The notes: generated by a model from the sequence alone, not told the origin. A DNA stretch of 64,000 bases from Leptolyngbya subtilissima AS-A7 (GCF_039962255.1 NZ_JAMPKY010000006.1:124001-188000); one strand, 5' to 3'; counted from the stretch's first letter, positions 9,379 through 18,776 are shown. Program-made: numbers and translations.

Positions 9379-9858
9379 ATGGAAATCGAACCCTATGCCT
9401 CTCACCACCTCGATGCAGTTGTTCGGCTGGCGCTGCGGGTCTGGGCACCCGTCTTTGATTCAATTCAAACCACAATGAATGCCGAGGTGTATCAAGCGTT
9501 CTATCCCGATCAGTGGCGGAGGAGTCAGCAAAAGGCTGTCGAGGACGTCTGCGCTGGAGAAGACACCCATGTGTGGGTTGCCAAAGACGCCGATTTTGTT
9601 GTGGGGTTTGTCGCCGTCAAGCTGCACCCGGCAGACAGTATGGATGAGATCTATATGGTTGCCGTCGATCCAGAGTTTCAGGGTCGTGGCATTGGCAGCG
9701 CTCTGACAAACTTTGCTCTGGGCTGGATGAAAGAGGCTGGCATGGCGATCGCGATGGTTGAGACCGGTGGTGATCCTGGCCATGCCCCAGCCCGACATAC
9801 TTACGAAAAGGCAGGCTTTGATCTGTGGCCAGTCGCTAGATACTTCAAAAAGCTCTAG
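9379..9858 (+). CDS. GNAT family N-acetyltransferase
   Basis: A 159-aa acetyl-CoA-dependent N-acetyltransferase. The core has FVVGFVAVKLHP (strand 4), EIYMVAVDPEFQGRGIGSAL (acetyl-CoA-binding motif A, with the Q/RxxGxG/A signature QGRGIG) and a C-terminal TYEKAGFDLWPVARYFKKL, where AGF is the usual motif B end. The ATG at 9379 is chosen over TTG 9370. The substrate is not predictable. The gene stands alone, convergent with the TPR gene. Confidence 0.88.
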   Translation: MEIEPYASHHLDAVVRLALRVWAPVFDSIQTTMNAEVYQAFYPDQWRRSQQKAVEDVCAGEDTHVWVAKDADFVVGFVAVKLHPADSMDEIYMVAVDPEFQGRGIGSALTNFALGWMKEAGMAIAMVETGGDPGHAPARHTYEKAGFDLWPVARYFKKL

Positions 9859-9946
9859 TGCGATCGCCGCCACCCCGGTCTGTGGCACCATGCTCACACT
9901 CTGGGCCAAGCAGATTCTCTAGAAGCCATTTCCTTTGCCCCAGCCC

Positions 9947-11800
9947 CTACTCCAGCGACTCGCGATAGCGCGCCAGCAGGGGCTGCAAAAAGTCGTAGCC
10001 ATCGACGCCAATCACGGCGAGAAACTGGCGACGGTGGTCGGCGAGAATGCCCTCAAAGGTCTCTGGCCCCAGTTGCCCATAGAGAATGCTGAGCAGGGCC
10101 GCGGGCTGCCGCCATTCGGGGGAGTCGATCTGGTGATGCAGGTACATGCCGAGGCAGCCGCTGAGCACCGCTTGTTCGAGGTTGCCATCGCCCTGGTAGG
10201 CGGCGGCGAGGTGGGCAAAATTGGAGGCCATTAGAAAGCGATCGCCGATTGCCTGGGCTACCTGGAGTCCTTGCTGGAGAGACTCGATCGCATCCCGATA
10301 TTGCCCGAGCTTTAGCTGGGCGATGCCGAGACTGTTGGCGCAGAGGGCCTGGCTGGGGCGATCGCCCACCTGCTCCGACAGCGCTAGCCCCTGCTCTAGG
10401 TAGCTGAGCACGGTTTCGTACTGTTCGGCTTCCAGCAGTTGAGACTGACCCTGGGCGACCTGACTGTAGCCCACGTTGGCCAGGGCGTTGGCTTGACCGA
10501 TGCGATCACCGCTCTGGCGGGCCAAAATCAGCGCCCGCTGGCTGTGACCCTGGGCGGTCTCAAAGTCTTGCTGGGCCACCGAGGTGCGACTGAGATGGTT
10601 GAGACTGGCGATTTCGCAAGGCACATCGTGGGCCTCGCGGGCCACCTCCAGGGCCTGCTGGTGAAAGCGCTGGGCCTGGCTATAGTTGCCCAGCGCCCGC
10701 TGTGAATAGCCCAGCAGGGTGAGAATGCGGGCTTTTACCGCCGTGTTGGGCACGGCTTGCAGGGGTTGATCAAGATACTCTAGCAGGGCGCGGAGGGGTT
10801 CCCCAGATAAAGCGGTAAATAGACCGCCGTAGAGTGGGAAATAGCTCTGGTTAGCAAACTGCCGCAGCCCCTGGAGCGCCAGCTGAAACGAGCCCGTCGA
10901 CAGAATGCGCTGCCCTTGCTGGCCCAGGCGGTCAGAGATCTGTCCCCAGACCACGGCAAAGGTGAGAAAGGTCGCGATCGACAGCCGCTTGCCAGATTGG
11001 GGGTCGTAGGGCTGGCGATCGAACCAGTTCACCAGGGCCAGCTGCAGGCGCTGCAAAACCACCCCCCAGGCAATCCAGTCGGTCACGGCTAGGGGAGCCG
11101 TCACGCCAGCGGCAGTGACCGTTTGATGCTGAGCCAGATCAACAAACAGGCGTTTTAGCGCCAGGTTATTCACAATTTTGCCCCAGTGCTGCCACGGACC
11201 AGACTGCTCGCCAGGTTCACTAAAGCCCAGCTGCTGGCCCTGGGCATAGATCCACCCCACCACGTCGCCTTCGAGCTGCTGCCAAGCGGCCAGCCCCTGG
11301 TCAAGCCCATCAGCCAGGGTAGCCAGGGCTGGGGCAGTCTCGGCAGCTGAGACCGATTCGGACGGCACAGGAGCCTGCTTGAGTGCCCGCACCAGCTGTC
11401 CCAGCTGTTCTCGAGAGAGGGGCTGATCGCGGTTGGGGTCAAGGGCGGCGAGGAGGCGAGACAGCCGTTCTTCAGGCGGTGCGTTGAGAATTTCGGCTTC
11501 TACGCCAGTCAGCACCGCTGTAGCCTGGTTGCCGGCCTGCCAGCGCTCCCATTCACCCTGAATAGTGCGGAGGGCACGCTGTTGGCGCAGGGCTTTGGCC
11601 TGCTTAAATTCGTCACTGCCGGGGGCCAGGTCAGGCTCTAGAGCCGCCAGCGTCGTGGCCAAGGCCCGCTCAAACAGTTCGCCACCGCCCGGCTCGATGC
11701 CTGCTTGCAGCATGCGGTAGACCTGCTGTTTTGACTGAATTTTGCCCTTGAGGGTAGCGGCCACTATGTCATCAATGAGGGCCTGGTAGGGTTGAGCCAT
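9947..11800 (-). CDS. TPR-repeat protein
   Basis: A 617-aa protein. Residues 1-330 are a helical N-terminal region without a named domain (starts MAQPYQALIDDIVAATLKGK). From about 370 there are at least five tetratricopeptide repeats, e.g. ARILTLLGYSQRALGNYSQA, IGQANALANVGYSQVAQG, QALCANSLGIAQLKLGQY and RFLMASNFAHLAAAYQGDGN. It is likely a protein-interaction scaffold in the cytoplasm; no signal or membrane segment is seen. The ATG at 11800 is preferred to GTG 11851, because the extra 17 residues look like non-coding sequence. Partners are unknown. It is divergent from tilS. Confidence 0.8.
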   Translation of the reverse strand: MAQPYQALIDDIVAATLKGKIQSKQQVYRMLQAGIEPGGGELFERALATTLAALEPDLAPGSDEFKQAKALRQQRALRTIQGEWERWQAGNQATAVLTGVEAEILNAPPEERLSRLLAALDPNRDQPLSREQLGQLVRALKQAPVPSESVSAAETAPALATLADGLDQGLAAWQQLEGDVVGWIYAQGQQLGFSEPGEQSGPWQHWGKIVNNLALKRLFVDLAQHQTVTAAGVTAPLAVTDWIAWGVVLQRLQLALVNWFDRQPYDPQSGKRLSIATFLTFAVVWGQISDRLGQQGQRILSTGSFQLALQGLRQFANQSYFPLYGGLFTALSGEPLRALLEYLDQPLQAVPNTAVKARILTLLGYSQRALGNYSQAQRFHQQALEVAREAHDVPCEIASLNHLSRTSVAQQDFETAQGHSQRALILARQSGDRIGQANALANVGYSQVAQGQSQLLEAEQYETVLSYLEQGLALSEQVGDRPSQALCANSLGIAQLKLGQYRDAIESLQQGLQVAQAIGDRFLMASNFAHLAAAYQGDGNLEQAVLSGCLGMYLHHQIDSPEWRQPAALLSILYGQLGPETFEGILADHRRQFLAVIGVDGYDFLQPLLARYRESLE

Positions 11801-12061
11801 AGATCGCCATGCCGTTAAAACTGTGGAGGAGCCGTTGCCCAAGTGTGCCACAGATTTTTCTGAGATTCAGCCCGCTAGCGGTAGAGTGCCATAGCCGGTG
11901 AAGCCTGGGCTAGGACAGCCTAAAACGCCAGGATTCAGGCCCATCGAGTATTTTTTCGTTTTTCGCTCTTCTACTTTCTTTTTTTGCCACAAGGAAACAA
12001 AGCCCGGCGAAATCCTAGGGTAAGGTAGCCTGGGAAAAGCGCATTCAATTCCCTTAAAGCT

Positions 12062-13072
12062 ATGGGTGGGGTTCCGTGGAGCACGACCCACGCTGGGGTG
12101 CATCGGCTGCTGAAAGTTCGTCCGCTGCTACCGCGAGGGGCGACAGGGTTGTTGGCGGTCTCGGGCGGGCAAGATTCGGTGTGCCTGCTCAAACTGCTGG
12201 TCGATCTGCGGCCCAAGTGGAGCTGGCAGCTACGGGCGGTGCACTGCGATCACCGCTGGCGGCCCGACTCGGCGGCCAACGCCAATTTTGTGCGGCAGCT
12301 CTGCGAAGGTTGGGGCGTTCCCTGTGAGGTGGTTACCGCCGATGCCGACTACGCCACCGAGGCCCAGGCTCGGCACTGGCGCTATTGGGTGTTTGAAGTT
12401 TTGGCCAGACAAGCACGCTGTAGCCACGTGGTGACGGGGCATACGGCAAGCGATCGCACCGAAACCCTGCTCTACAACCTGCTGCGGGGCAGCGGCACCG
12501 ATGGCCTTCAAGCCCTGGCCTGGCAGCGGCCCCTCTCCCAAGACAGCCCCGTTGCCGTGGTGCGCCCCCTGCTCGGGCTGACGCGTCAGCAGACCGGAGA
12601 GTTTTGCCGCCAGTTTGACCTTCCCATCTGGCCCGATGCCACCAACCAAGACACCGGCTATGCCCGCAACCGCATTCGCCTAGAGCTATTGCCCTACCTG
12701 CAACAGCACTTCAACCCCGGGGTAGACGTGACCCTGGCCCATACAGCGGAACTGCTCACCGCTGAGGTTGAGCTGCTAGAGACGATGGCAGGCGAGTTGT
12801 ATGGGGCATCGGTTTCCTTTCCCACTGGAGATAGCGAAGCGTGGAGAGTTCAGCGATCGCCCCTCAAAACCGCGCCGTTGGCCCTCCAGCGGCGGGTGCT
12901 GCGGCGGCTGCTTCAGCAGGTGACCCCAGCTCAGATCAGCTTTGAGCATGTTGAGAAACTCGTCGCCCTGCTTGCCGCCCCGCAGGGCAGCCAGAGCGAT
13001 CCCTTCCCCGGTGGGCTGGTTGCCGTGGTGGAGGGCGACTGGCTGGTGCTAAAGCCATCCCACGCTATGTGA
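12062..13072 (+). CDS. tilS: tRNA(Ile)-lysidine synthase TilS
   Basis: Converts cytidine 34 of the CAU-anticodon isoleucine tRNA to lysidine using ATP and lysine, an essential decoding step. The N-type ATP pyrophosphatase motif SGGQDSVCLLKLL lies at about 34-46. Further family blocks are VHCDHRWRPDS, VTGHTASDRTETLLYNLLRG and WPDATNQDTGYARNRIRLELLPYL. At 336 aa it is of the short cyanobacterial/Aquifex type without the large E. coli C-terminal domain. ATG at 12062. It is divergent from the TPR gene and followed 72 bp later by an unknown gene in the same direction. Confidence 0.95.
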   Translation: MGGVPWSTTHAGVHRLLKVRPLLPRGATGLLAVSGGQDSVCLLKLLVDLRPKWSWQLRAVHCDHRWRPDSAANANFVRQLCEGWGVPCEVVTADADYATEAQARHWRYWVFEVLARQARCSHVVTGHTASDRTETLLYNLLRGSGTDGLQALAWQRPLSQDSPVAVVRPLLGLTRQQTGEFCRQFDLPIWPDATNQDTGYARNRIRLELLPYLQQHFNPGVDVTLAHTAELLTAEVELLETMAGELYGASVSFPTGDSEAWRVQRSPLKTAPLALQRRVLRRLLQQVTPAQISFEHVEKLVALLAAPQGSQSDPFPGGLVAVVEGDWLVLKPSHAM

Positions 13073-13144
13073 GGCTGCGGCATGGGATGGTGGAGGTTCT
13101 AGAATGGCAGTAGTTCTATTCACCTTGTCTACGCGGGCTAACCC

Positions 13145-14149
13145 ATGACTTTACCCCCCGCACTACGCTATCGCTTGGTCCGCCTGCAATTCTTGGGGCG
13201 ATCGCTTAATCGCCCGACGGTGTGGGGCGGCCTTGGCCTGCTGGGGCTGCTAGCCGTGGCCGTGCCCCAGTACTGGCGCAATCCCGAGTGGCGCAGTCAG
13301 TACAACCCCGCCGTTGACAGTGCCGCCGTTGACCCCAACACCAATGTGGGCGATTTATCGAGCGACGATTTGGCCGATCTGGCCGAAATTGACAATTTAG
13401 CTGTGTTGCTTGACCAAATGCAGCCCACCACGGCTACGGCTTTAGAGGAGGAGGAGGTGCGATCGCCCAACACTGATGCCCTGGCGCTGCCCACCGCGAC
13501 AGAAGAGCAGCAGGCCCCCACTAGCCCCTTTGCCAACTATTTAGAGCGCAGCCGCTTTCGATTTAGCCCCTCAGCCAGCGGCAGCGAAGCCAATCTAGAT
13601 GCCACCCGATCGCTTGGTCCTTCGTCAGTCGATCTGGCAGCGTCTGGCGAGAACGCACTACAACCCAGCGCCCTGCAACAAGCGCTCAACCAGCGCCGTG
13701 CCAACACCGTTCCTCCCTCCGAGACAGTATCCGAAGAGCGCAATCCGGTAGCTGAAGCTGCCCCTACCGACAATCTCACGTCCTCGCCCTGGATGGTCGA
13801 AGGCAGTCTGCCTGGGGTAGACCAACGATTTATTCGCACCACCCCACAAATGTCGCCACCGCCGGGGACAACAGGTTATACATTGCCGCCAACGCTAGCG
13901 CCTAGCCCAGCCGCAGTTGCGCCAGCGGCGCCAGTGGCGCCAGCTGCGCTCAACTTAAACCTTGGGGCTCCAGCCGCCACGCCCTCTGCGGGGGTAACGG
14001 CGCAGCCTACGTCTGGTGTGCCAAGCAATGTCCCTAGCTCCACTCTTCAACCAGAACCTGCTCCCTTCTCAGCGCCAAGGCCACCCGGCGTTTACACTGG
14101 CAACGGCTATATCAACACGTTCTCAGACCCAAGCGGGCCAGCAAATTAG
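13145..14149 (+). CDS. Hypothetical membrane-anchored Pro/Ala-rich protein
   Basis: Not recognised. This 334-aa protein has a basic N-terminus, one transmembrane helix (VWGGLGLLGLLAVAVPQYW, near 26-44), then about 290 residues of low-complexity sequence rich in Pro, Ala, Ser, Thr and acidic residues. This includes an Ala/Pro tract (SPAAVAPAAPVAPAAL) near 255-270. It is probably an anchored, disordered, outward-facing protein. It may share a transcript with tilS, but the 72-bp gap leaves that open. Confidence 0.6.
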   Translation: MTLPPALRYRLVRLQFLGRSLNRPTVWGGLGLLGLLAVAVPQYWRNPEWRSQYNPAVDSAAVDPNTNVGDLSSDDLADLAEIDNLAVLLDQMQPTTATALEEEEVRSPNTDALALPTATEEQQAPTSPFANYLERSRFRFSPSASGSEANLDATRSLGPSSVDLAASGENALQPSALQQALNQRRANTVPPSETVSEERNPVAEAAPTDNLTSSPWMVEGSLPGVDQRFIRTTPQMSPPPGTTGYTLPPTLAPSPAAVAPAAPVAPAALNLNLGAPAATPSAGVTAQPTSGVPSNVPSSTLQPEPAPFSAPRPPGVYTGNGYINTFSDPSGPAN

Positions 14150-14248
14150 ACAAAAGCGACAGCCTGATTAACCCTTTCAGGCGGTTCACTCGGAAGTTCA
14201 ACGGTGAAGTACGCATCGAAGCATACTGACACGGCTTATTTCTCAATA

Positions 14249-14286
14249 CAAAAAGAGGATGACTAGGCCTCTACCCAGTCATCCTC
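14249..14286 (-). terminator. Rho-independent terminator of the DUF6679 gene
   Basis: On the minus strand, GAGGATGACT (14286-14277) pairs perfectly with AGTCATCCTC (14264-14255), and TTTTTG follows directly. It lies 27 bases after the leftward gene's stop codon. The hairpin may also serve the convergent gene ending at 14149. Confidence 0.85.
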
Positions 14287-14312
14287 ACTAAGAATTTCAA
14301 AAGATGGCGGAT

Positions 14313-14624
14313 CTAGTCAGCGTTTGACTCTGGGTAAGGGTCACTCAGTTGCTCAGTCTCGGGGCAATCTTCAGAGACATTAATCTCGACATCGCCTCGG
14401 GGGACAGCGGCGAGGCGCTTGGTGACTGCGCCAATGCTCTCTAGACGCACCATTTCTTCCCAAGAGCAAATCTCGTCTTCTTCCTCAGTTTCGTAGCGAA
14501 AAGTGACCAGATCGCCTTCAATGTCTAAAATCTTCGCCCGCTCAATCCAACGCTGTTGATCCCGTAGAAAAATCCACACATCTTGACCATCACAACAGAG
14601 TTGATAGATCTTGCGGTGTAGCAT
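14313..14624 (-). CDS. DUF6679-type cyanobacterial protein
   Basis: A 103-aa protein beginning MLHRKIYQLCCDGQDVWIF, a conserved N-terminus of a small cyanobacterial family (DUF6679, assigned from memory). The middle (QQRWIERAKILDIEGDLVTF, then RYETEEEDEICSWEEMVRLE) looks like a small beta-barrel, and the tail is acidic. AAGGAG sits nine bases before the ATG at 14624, which decides this start over an upstream ATG at 14660. Function unknown. Confidence 0.7.
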   Translation of the reverse strand: MLHRKIYQLCCDGQDVWIFLRDQQRWIERAKILDIEGDLVTFRYETEEEDEICSWEEMVRLESIGAVTKRLAAVPRGDVEINVSEDCPETEQLSDPYPESNAD

Positions 14625-14968
14625 AATCGCGGCTCCTTCACAGGTAACATCAACGCTCATATCGCTTCACTAGCGGAGGGGAGCGCTCACCCAGCTGAAA
14701 CGAGGTTGCCCTACATCATAGGCCTTGCCTTACCACGTAGTTGTGCCCTCGCTCTGGCTAAACTACGCATCAGCAGTTTGGGTAGATGACCAGCAGCTAC
14801 TGGTCGTAGCTAATCCTGGTTCTGTACCTTAACATTCCCCGAGGCATTCATTCTTCTCATATCAGTGAAGCGAAGACTGTAGTGTAACAAGCCTTACGTT
14901 CGCTTGCCCACAGGGGGCTGGGGCAGAGCGCTATAGTGAGAAATTAGCCCTATTCTCGGTCTTGCCCT
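14625..14968. other. Divergent intergenic region
   Basis: A gap of 344 bases between the leftward DUF6679 gene and the rightward creatininase gene. It contains a small hairpin (GACCAG 14788-14793 / CTGGTC 14800-14805). No ORF or known RNA was recognised. Confidence 0.4.
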
Positions 14969-15718
14969 ATGCTGCTGCACCTCTGCACCTGGCCCGAAGT
15001 TGAGGCCTACCTGACTCAGTCGTCGGGCATTATTTTGCCGATTGGTTCTACAGAACAGCACGGCCCCACTGGCCTGATTGGCACTGACGCCATCTGTGCC
15101 GAGGTGGTGGCCAAGGGCGTAGGAGAAGCCGCCAATGCCCTGGTTGGCCCCACCATCAACGTCGGCATGGCGCTGCACCACACGGCCTTTCCCGGCTCTA
15201 TGACCCTGCGCCCCAGCACGCTCATCGCCGTCATTTTGGATTACCTCACACCCCTGGTGCGCCACGGCTTTACTCGGTTCTTTTTTGTCAATGGCCACGG
15301 CGGCAATATCGCTACTCTGAAGGCGGCCTTTGCCGAAGCCTACACTGCCCTAGCCCATGACCAAATTCCCAATGCTGAGCGGGTGCGCTGCAAGACGGCC
15401 AACTGGTTTATGGCGCGATCGGTCTACACTCTCGCGAAGGAACTCTACGGCGACCAAGAAGGCTCCCACGCTACCCCCAGCGAGGTGGCTCTAACTCAGT
15501 ACGCCTATCCTGATTTCATTAAGCAGGCTCCGCTAGAGCCGCAGGTAGCTCCGTCGGGCCATGCGATCTACAGCCCGACAGACTTTCGCTTGCGCTACCC
15601 CGATGGCCGCATGGGCTCGAACCCGGCTCTAGCCACCCCCGAGCATGGGCAGCAGCTCTACGAGGCAGCGGTGAAAGAACTCACCAGCGACTATCTGGCG
15701 TTTTTAGCGGCAGAGTAA
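14969..15718 (+). CDS. Creatininase family protein
   Basis: A 249-aa metal-dependent amidohydrolase-like protein. Signature blocks are ILPIGSTEQHGPTGLIGTDA (metal-ligand Glu, His and Asp), MALHHTAFPGSMTLRP, FFFVNGHGGNIATL (NGHGGN, catalytic/metal region) and EGSHATPSEVALT (Glu metal ligand). The family covers creatinine amidohydrolase, MftE peptidase and riboflavin/F420-pathway amidases, so the substrate cannot be named. No mycofactocin genes are nearby. The following small gene starts 19 bp downstream. Confidence 0.9.
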   Translation: MLLHLCTWPEVEAYLTQSSGIILPIGSTEQHGPTGLIGTDAICAEVVAKGVGEAANALVGPTINVGMALHHTAFPGSMTLRPSTLIAVILDYLTPLVRHGFTRFFFVNGHGGNIATLKAAFAEAYTALAHDQIPNAERVRCKTANWFMARSVYTLAKELYGDQEGSHATPSEVALTQYAYPDFIKQAPLEPQVAPSGHAIYSPTDFRLRYPDGRMGSNPALATPEHGQQLYEAAVKELTSDYLAFLAAE

Positions 15719-15737
15719 AGGTCGATACGCCTCATAA

Positions 15738-16040
15738 ATGACTGACACCGTCAATTCTCTCAATGGCATTCCTATTCGCCTGCCTGACGAGCGGTGGCAA
15801 CATATCATTCAACGCCATGCTGACATTGCCGACCGGAAGGACTTGGTTCTAGGAGCGATCGCAGCACCAGAGCGTTTGCTGGCAGGCAACGAGGGTGCAT
15901 TGATGGCCATTCAAACGCTAGAGATTGGTAAGTGGCTTGTAGTCATTTATAAAGAAACGCAGCAGGATGGCTTTGTGGTGACCGCGTTCTCAACTCGCAA
16001 GGCAAACTCACTCAACCGGAGACAGCAGCTATGGCTATAG
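15738..16040 (+). CDS. Putative BECR-fold toxin-like protein
   Basis: A 100-aa protein with the layout of small RelE/Barnase-EndoU-ColicinE5-like nucleases. It has an N-terminal helix with paired histidines (DERWQHIIQRHADI), a helix followed by a Pro (VLGAIAAPERLL), then beta-strands KWLVVIYKETQ and GFVVTAFSTRKANSL, where the closing xxTAFxT resembles such domains. The downstream DUF2283 gene overlaps it by 10 bases, an arrangement typical of toxin-antitoxin modules. The family assignment is by pattern only; catalytic residues have not been verified. Confidence 0.6.
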   Translation: MTDTVNSLNGIPIRLPDERWQHIIQRHADIADRKDLVLGAIAAPERLLAGNEGALMAIQTLEIGKWLVVIYKETQQDGFVVTAFSTRKANSLNRRQQLWL

Positions 16041-16273
16041 CCAACTATCAAGAAGCCCTACCTTACCTCAGATTTTTGCCCCTGCTGCACGATCTGCCTA
16101 AGCAGCCTTTCTTTGTGGTGTATGACGCGCAGGCTGATGTTCTCTATATTGACTTCAACAATCCGCCTCAGTCTGCGGGCGATAGCGAAATCACCGATGA
16201 TGACATTGTGATCCGCTACAACGATGCCGAAGCCATCGTTGGACTGACTATCCTCAATGCAAGTCAGCGTTAG
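16031..16273 (+). CDS. DUF2283 family protein, putative antitoxin
   Basis: An 80-aa protein. Residues 28-78 carry the DUF2283 signature: VVYDAQADVLYIDF, an acidic DDDIVIRYNDAEAIVG turn, and a terminal GLTILNASQR. DUF2283 proteins are small beta-sheet proteins often encoded beside RelE/DUF4258-like toxins. The ATG at 16031 overlaps the preceding stop by ten bases, and GGAG at 16018-16021 lies at suitable spacing. The N-terminal 27 residues (helical, HDLPKQPF) may be the toxin-contacting part; this is inference. Confidence 0.78.
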   Translation: MAIANYQEALPYLRFLPLLHDLPKQPFFVVYDAQADVLYIDFNNPPQSAGDSEITDDDIVIRYNDAEAIVGLTILNASQR

Positions 16274-16464
16274 TGGAGGGAATGCCATCTGGGGCAGTAA
16301 CAGGCCTAAGCTGCCCTTTTCCCAGGGCAATGCCGATAAGGGATGTGCTTGATCTGCACTGTGATACTGCAATGTCGGGCGATGCTATAGCAATGCAAGG
16401 CGGTGACAGGCTTAATTTTTGACTGCACGACATTGCCAGCTTAGACATTCTCAGTGCTAAAAGT

Positions 16465-17040
16465 TTAAGGCTCTGGCATCTGCCAGTTGGGGTTGATCAA
16501 GCTGGTCATCACGTGGTCTTGCCACTGGCCGTCGATGAATAGGTAGTCGCGGGCAATGCCTTCGATCTGAAAGCCTAGCCGTTTGAGCACGTTGGCGCTG
16601 CGGTGGTTGTGGGGCATATAGTTGGCCATTACCCGGTGCAGATTGAGATTGTCAAAGGCGTAGGCAACGATCGCCTTGCCAGCCTCGGTCATATAGCCTT
16701 GGCCCTGGTGCTCAGCAGAGAGGCCATAGCCCAAGGTAGCCCCCTGAAACGCGCCGCGAATGATGGTGTTGAGATTGATGGTGCCCATCACCTGGCTCGG
16801 CTCATCGCGAGAAAAGATAAACAGCTTCACCGCCTGACCAGAGTAGAAATCGTTGCGGCGGGCATTCAGCACATTTCGCCAAAAGTCTGGGGTGTAAAAG
16901 TCGTCTGGCCGCTGGGGCTCAAAGGGTTGTAGATAGTCGCTGTTGTCGTGGTAGTAGCGCAAAATCTCGGTAATGTCGCTGGGTTTGCCAAGCCGCAGCC
17001 GCAGCCGTGGGGTGTTGAGCGTGGGCTCTTGAGTGATCAT
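16465..17040 (-). CDS. GNAT acetyltransferase, RimJ/RimL-like
   Basis: A 191-aa protein with the ribosomal-protein-alanine acetyltransferase pattern: an N-terminal TPRLRLRLGKPSDITEILRY, substrate region RPDDFYTPDFWRN, acetyl-CoA motif LGYGLSAEHQGQGYMTEAG (QGQGYM), VMANYMPHNHRSANVLKRLG and FQIEGIARDYLFIDGQWQDH. Members acetylate protein N-termini (RimJ acts on S5) or small amines, so the target is uncertain. The ATG at 17040 matches the usual family start; an in-frame ATG at 17112 would add 24 residues of unlikely sequence. It is divergent from purH. Confidence 0.88.
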   Translation of the reverse strand: MITQEPTLNTPRLRLRLGKPSDITEILRYYHDNSDYLQPFEPQRPDDFYTPDFWRNVLNARRNDFYSGQAVKLFIFSRDEPSQVMGTINLNTIIRGAFQGATLGYGLSAEHQGQGYMTEAGKAIVAYAFDNLNLHRVMANYMPHNHRSANVLKRLGFQIEGIARDYLFIDGQWQDHVMTSLINPNWQMPEP

Positions 17041-17228
17041 TGATGCCCATAGTAGTGGCCCACCGAGGTTTGAGCTGAGCAATGGAGTGCCATCCTGCGG
17101 TGAGAGGAGCATTGCTATGGTGCCATAGGAGGGGGTAAGGGAGACGGGGAAGTGAGGGAGGTGAGGAAGATGGGGCGGGCAGGCTTTTTCGGTATAGTAG
17201 GGGTCTGCAAAATCGAGGATGGAGAGCT

Positions 17229-18776
17229 ATGGCGCGCCTGGCACTGTTGAGCGTATCGGATAAAACCGGGCTGGTAGAATTAGCCAAAACTTTGGTAGAA
17301 GAGTTTGGCTTTGACCTAGTCAGCAGCGGCGGTACGGCGAAGGCGATCGCAGCGGCAGGCCTCCCCGTCACCAAAGTCTCTGACTACACCGGCTCACCCG
17401 AAATCCTTGGCGGACGCGTCAAGACGCTGCACCCCAAAATCCACGGCGGCATTTTGGCGCGGCAAGACCTGGCCGAAGACCAGAAAGATTTGGCCGACAA
17501 TGGCATTCGCCCCCTAGATCTGGTGGTGGTGAACCTCTACCCTTTTGAGCAGACGATCGCAAAAGAAGGCGTGACCATGGCCGATGCGATCGAGAATATC
17601 GACATCGGCGGGCCAGCCATGCTGCGGGCGGCCGCCAAAAACCACGCCCACCTGACCGTGCTATGCAGTGCCGAGCAGTATGAGCCTTATCTGGAGGCGC
17701 TACGCGCTAGCGATGGCCAGGTGCCGCTAGAGTTTCGCCAAGAGTGTGCGCGGGCGGCGTTTTGGCACACGGCCAGCTACGACCAGGCGATCGCTACCTA
17801 CCTCACCGCATCCACTAGCGAACCAGATACCCTACCTCAGCAGTGGGCCATGACGGGTCGCCAGCAGGCGACATTGCGCTACGGCGAGAATCCTCACCAG
17901 ACCGCTGCCTGGTATCGCACGGGTTCCACTCCCACTGGGTGGGCTGGGGCCGAGCAGCTCCAGGGCAAAGAGCTGAGCTACAACAATCTGGTAGATCTCG
18001 AGGCAGCGCGGCGGATTATTGCCGAGTTCCCCAGCGATCGCCCCGCCGCCGCCGTGCTCAAGCACACCAACCCCTGCGGTGTGGGGATGGGCGATACGCT
18101 AGCTAGCGCCTACCGCCGCGCCTACGATGCCGACGATGTCTCGGCCTTTGGCGGCATTGTGGTGCTCAATCGCCCCATCGATGCCGACACCGCCGAGCAG
18201 CTGACGGGTACGTTTTTAGAGTGCATTGTGGCTCCGGGGTGCGATCGCGCCGCCCAAGACATCCTCGCCAAAAAGCAAAACCTGCGAGTGCTGGTGCTAG
18301 AGGATCTACTGACCGGGCCAACCCAGGTGGTGAATGCGATCGCAGGCGGCTTCTTGCTCCAGGCTCCCGACACCTACCGCGACGACCCCGCTACCTGGCA
18401 GATTGTTACGGAGGCCAAGCCCACCGAGGCCGAGCTGGCCGAAATGCTGTTTGCTTGGCGGGTGGTGAAGCATGTGAAATCGAATGCGATCGTCGTCACT
18501 CACCAGCAGCAAACCCTCGGCATTGGGGCCGGGCAGATGAACCGCGTGGGCTCCGTCAGCATCGCCCTAGCGCAGGCGGGGGCAAAAGCCCAAGGCGCGG
18601 TGCTAGCCAGCGATGGCTTCTTTCCCTTCGACGACTCGGTGCGCACCGCCGCCGCTGCAGGCATTCGGACGGTGGTGCAGCCCGGCGGTAGCCGCCGCGA
18701 CGACGACTCGATTAAAGCGGCCAACGAGCTGGGCCTGATTATGGCCATGACCGGCGTACGGCATTTCCTGCATTAG
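17229..18776 (+). CDS. purH: Bifunctional AICAR formyltransferase/IMP cyclohydrolase PurH
   Basis: Catalyses the last two steps of de novo purine synthesis: formylation of AICAR by 10-formyl-THF and ring closure to IMP. At 515 aa it is full length. The N-terminal MGS-like IMP cyclohydrolase domain begins ARLALLSVSDKTGLVELA and contains SSGGTAKAIAAAGLPV and GRVKTLHPKIHGGIL. The C-terminal transformylase domain contains LRYGENPHQTAAWY, KHTNPCGVG (catalytic Lys-His), SAFGGIVVLN and FPFDDSVRTAA, ending TGVRHFLH as is normal. A dispersed palindromic element follows directly. Confidence 0.98.
   Translation: MARLALLSVSDKTGLVELAKTLVEEFGFDLVSSGGTAKAIAAAGLPVTKVSDYTGSPEILGGRVKTLHPKIHGGILARQDLAEDQKDLADNGIRPLDLVVVNLYPFEQTIAKEGVTMADAIENIDIGGPAMLRAAAKNHAHLTVLCSAEQYEPYLEALRASDGQVPLEFRQECARAAFWHTASYDQAIATYLTASTSEPDTLPQQWAMTGRQQATLRYGENPHQTAAWYRTGSTPTGWAGAEQLQGKELSYNNLVDLEAARRIIAEFPSDRPAAAVLKHTNPCGVGMGDTLASAYRRAYDADDVSAFGGIVVLNRPIDADTAEQLTGTFLECIVAPGCDRAAQDILAKKQNLRVLVLEDLLTGPTQVVNAIAGGFLLQAPDTYRDDPATWQIVTEAKPTEAELAEMLFAWRVVKHVKSNAIVVTHQQQTLGIGAGQMNRVGSVSIALAQAGAKAQGAVLASDGFFPFDDSVRTAAAAGIRTVVQPGGSRRDDDSIKAANELGLIMAMTGVRHFLH

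Noticed and set aside
11867..12216. Overlapping leftward ORFs in the tilS upstream region
   Set aside because: They run into the tilS coding sequence in antisense and show no protein-like features.
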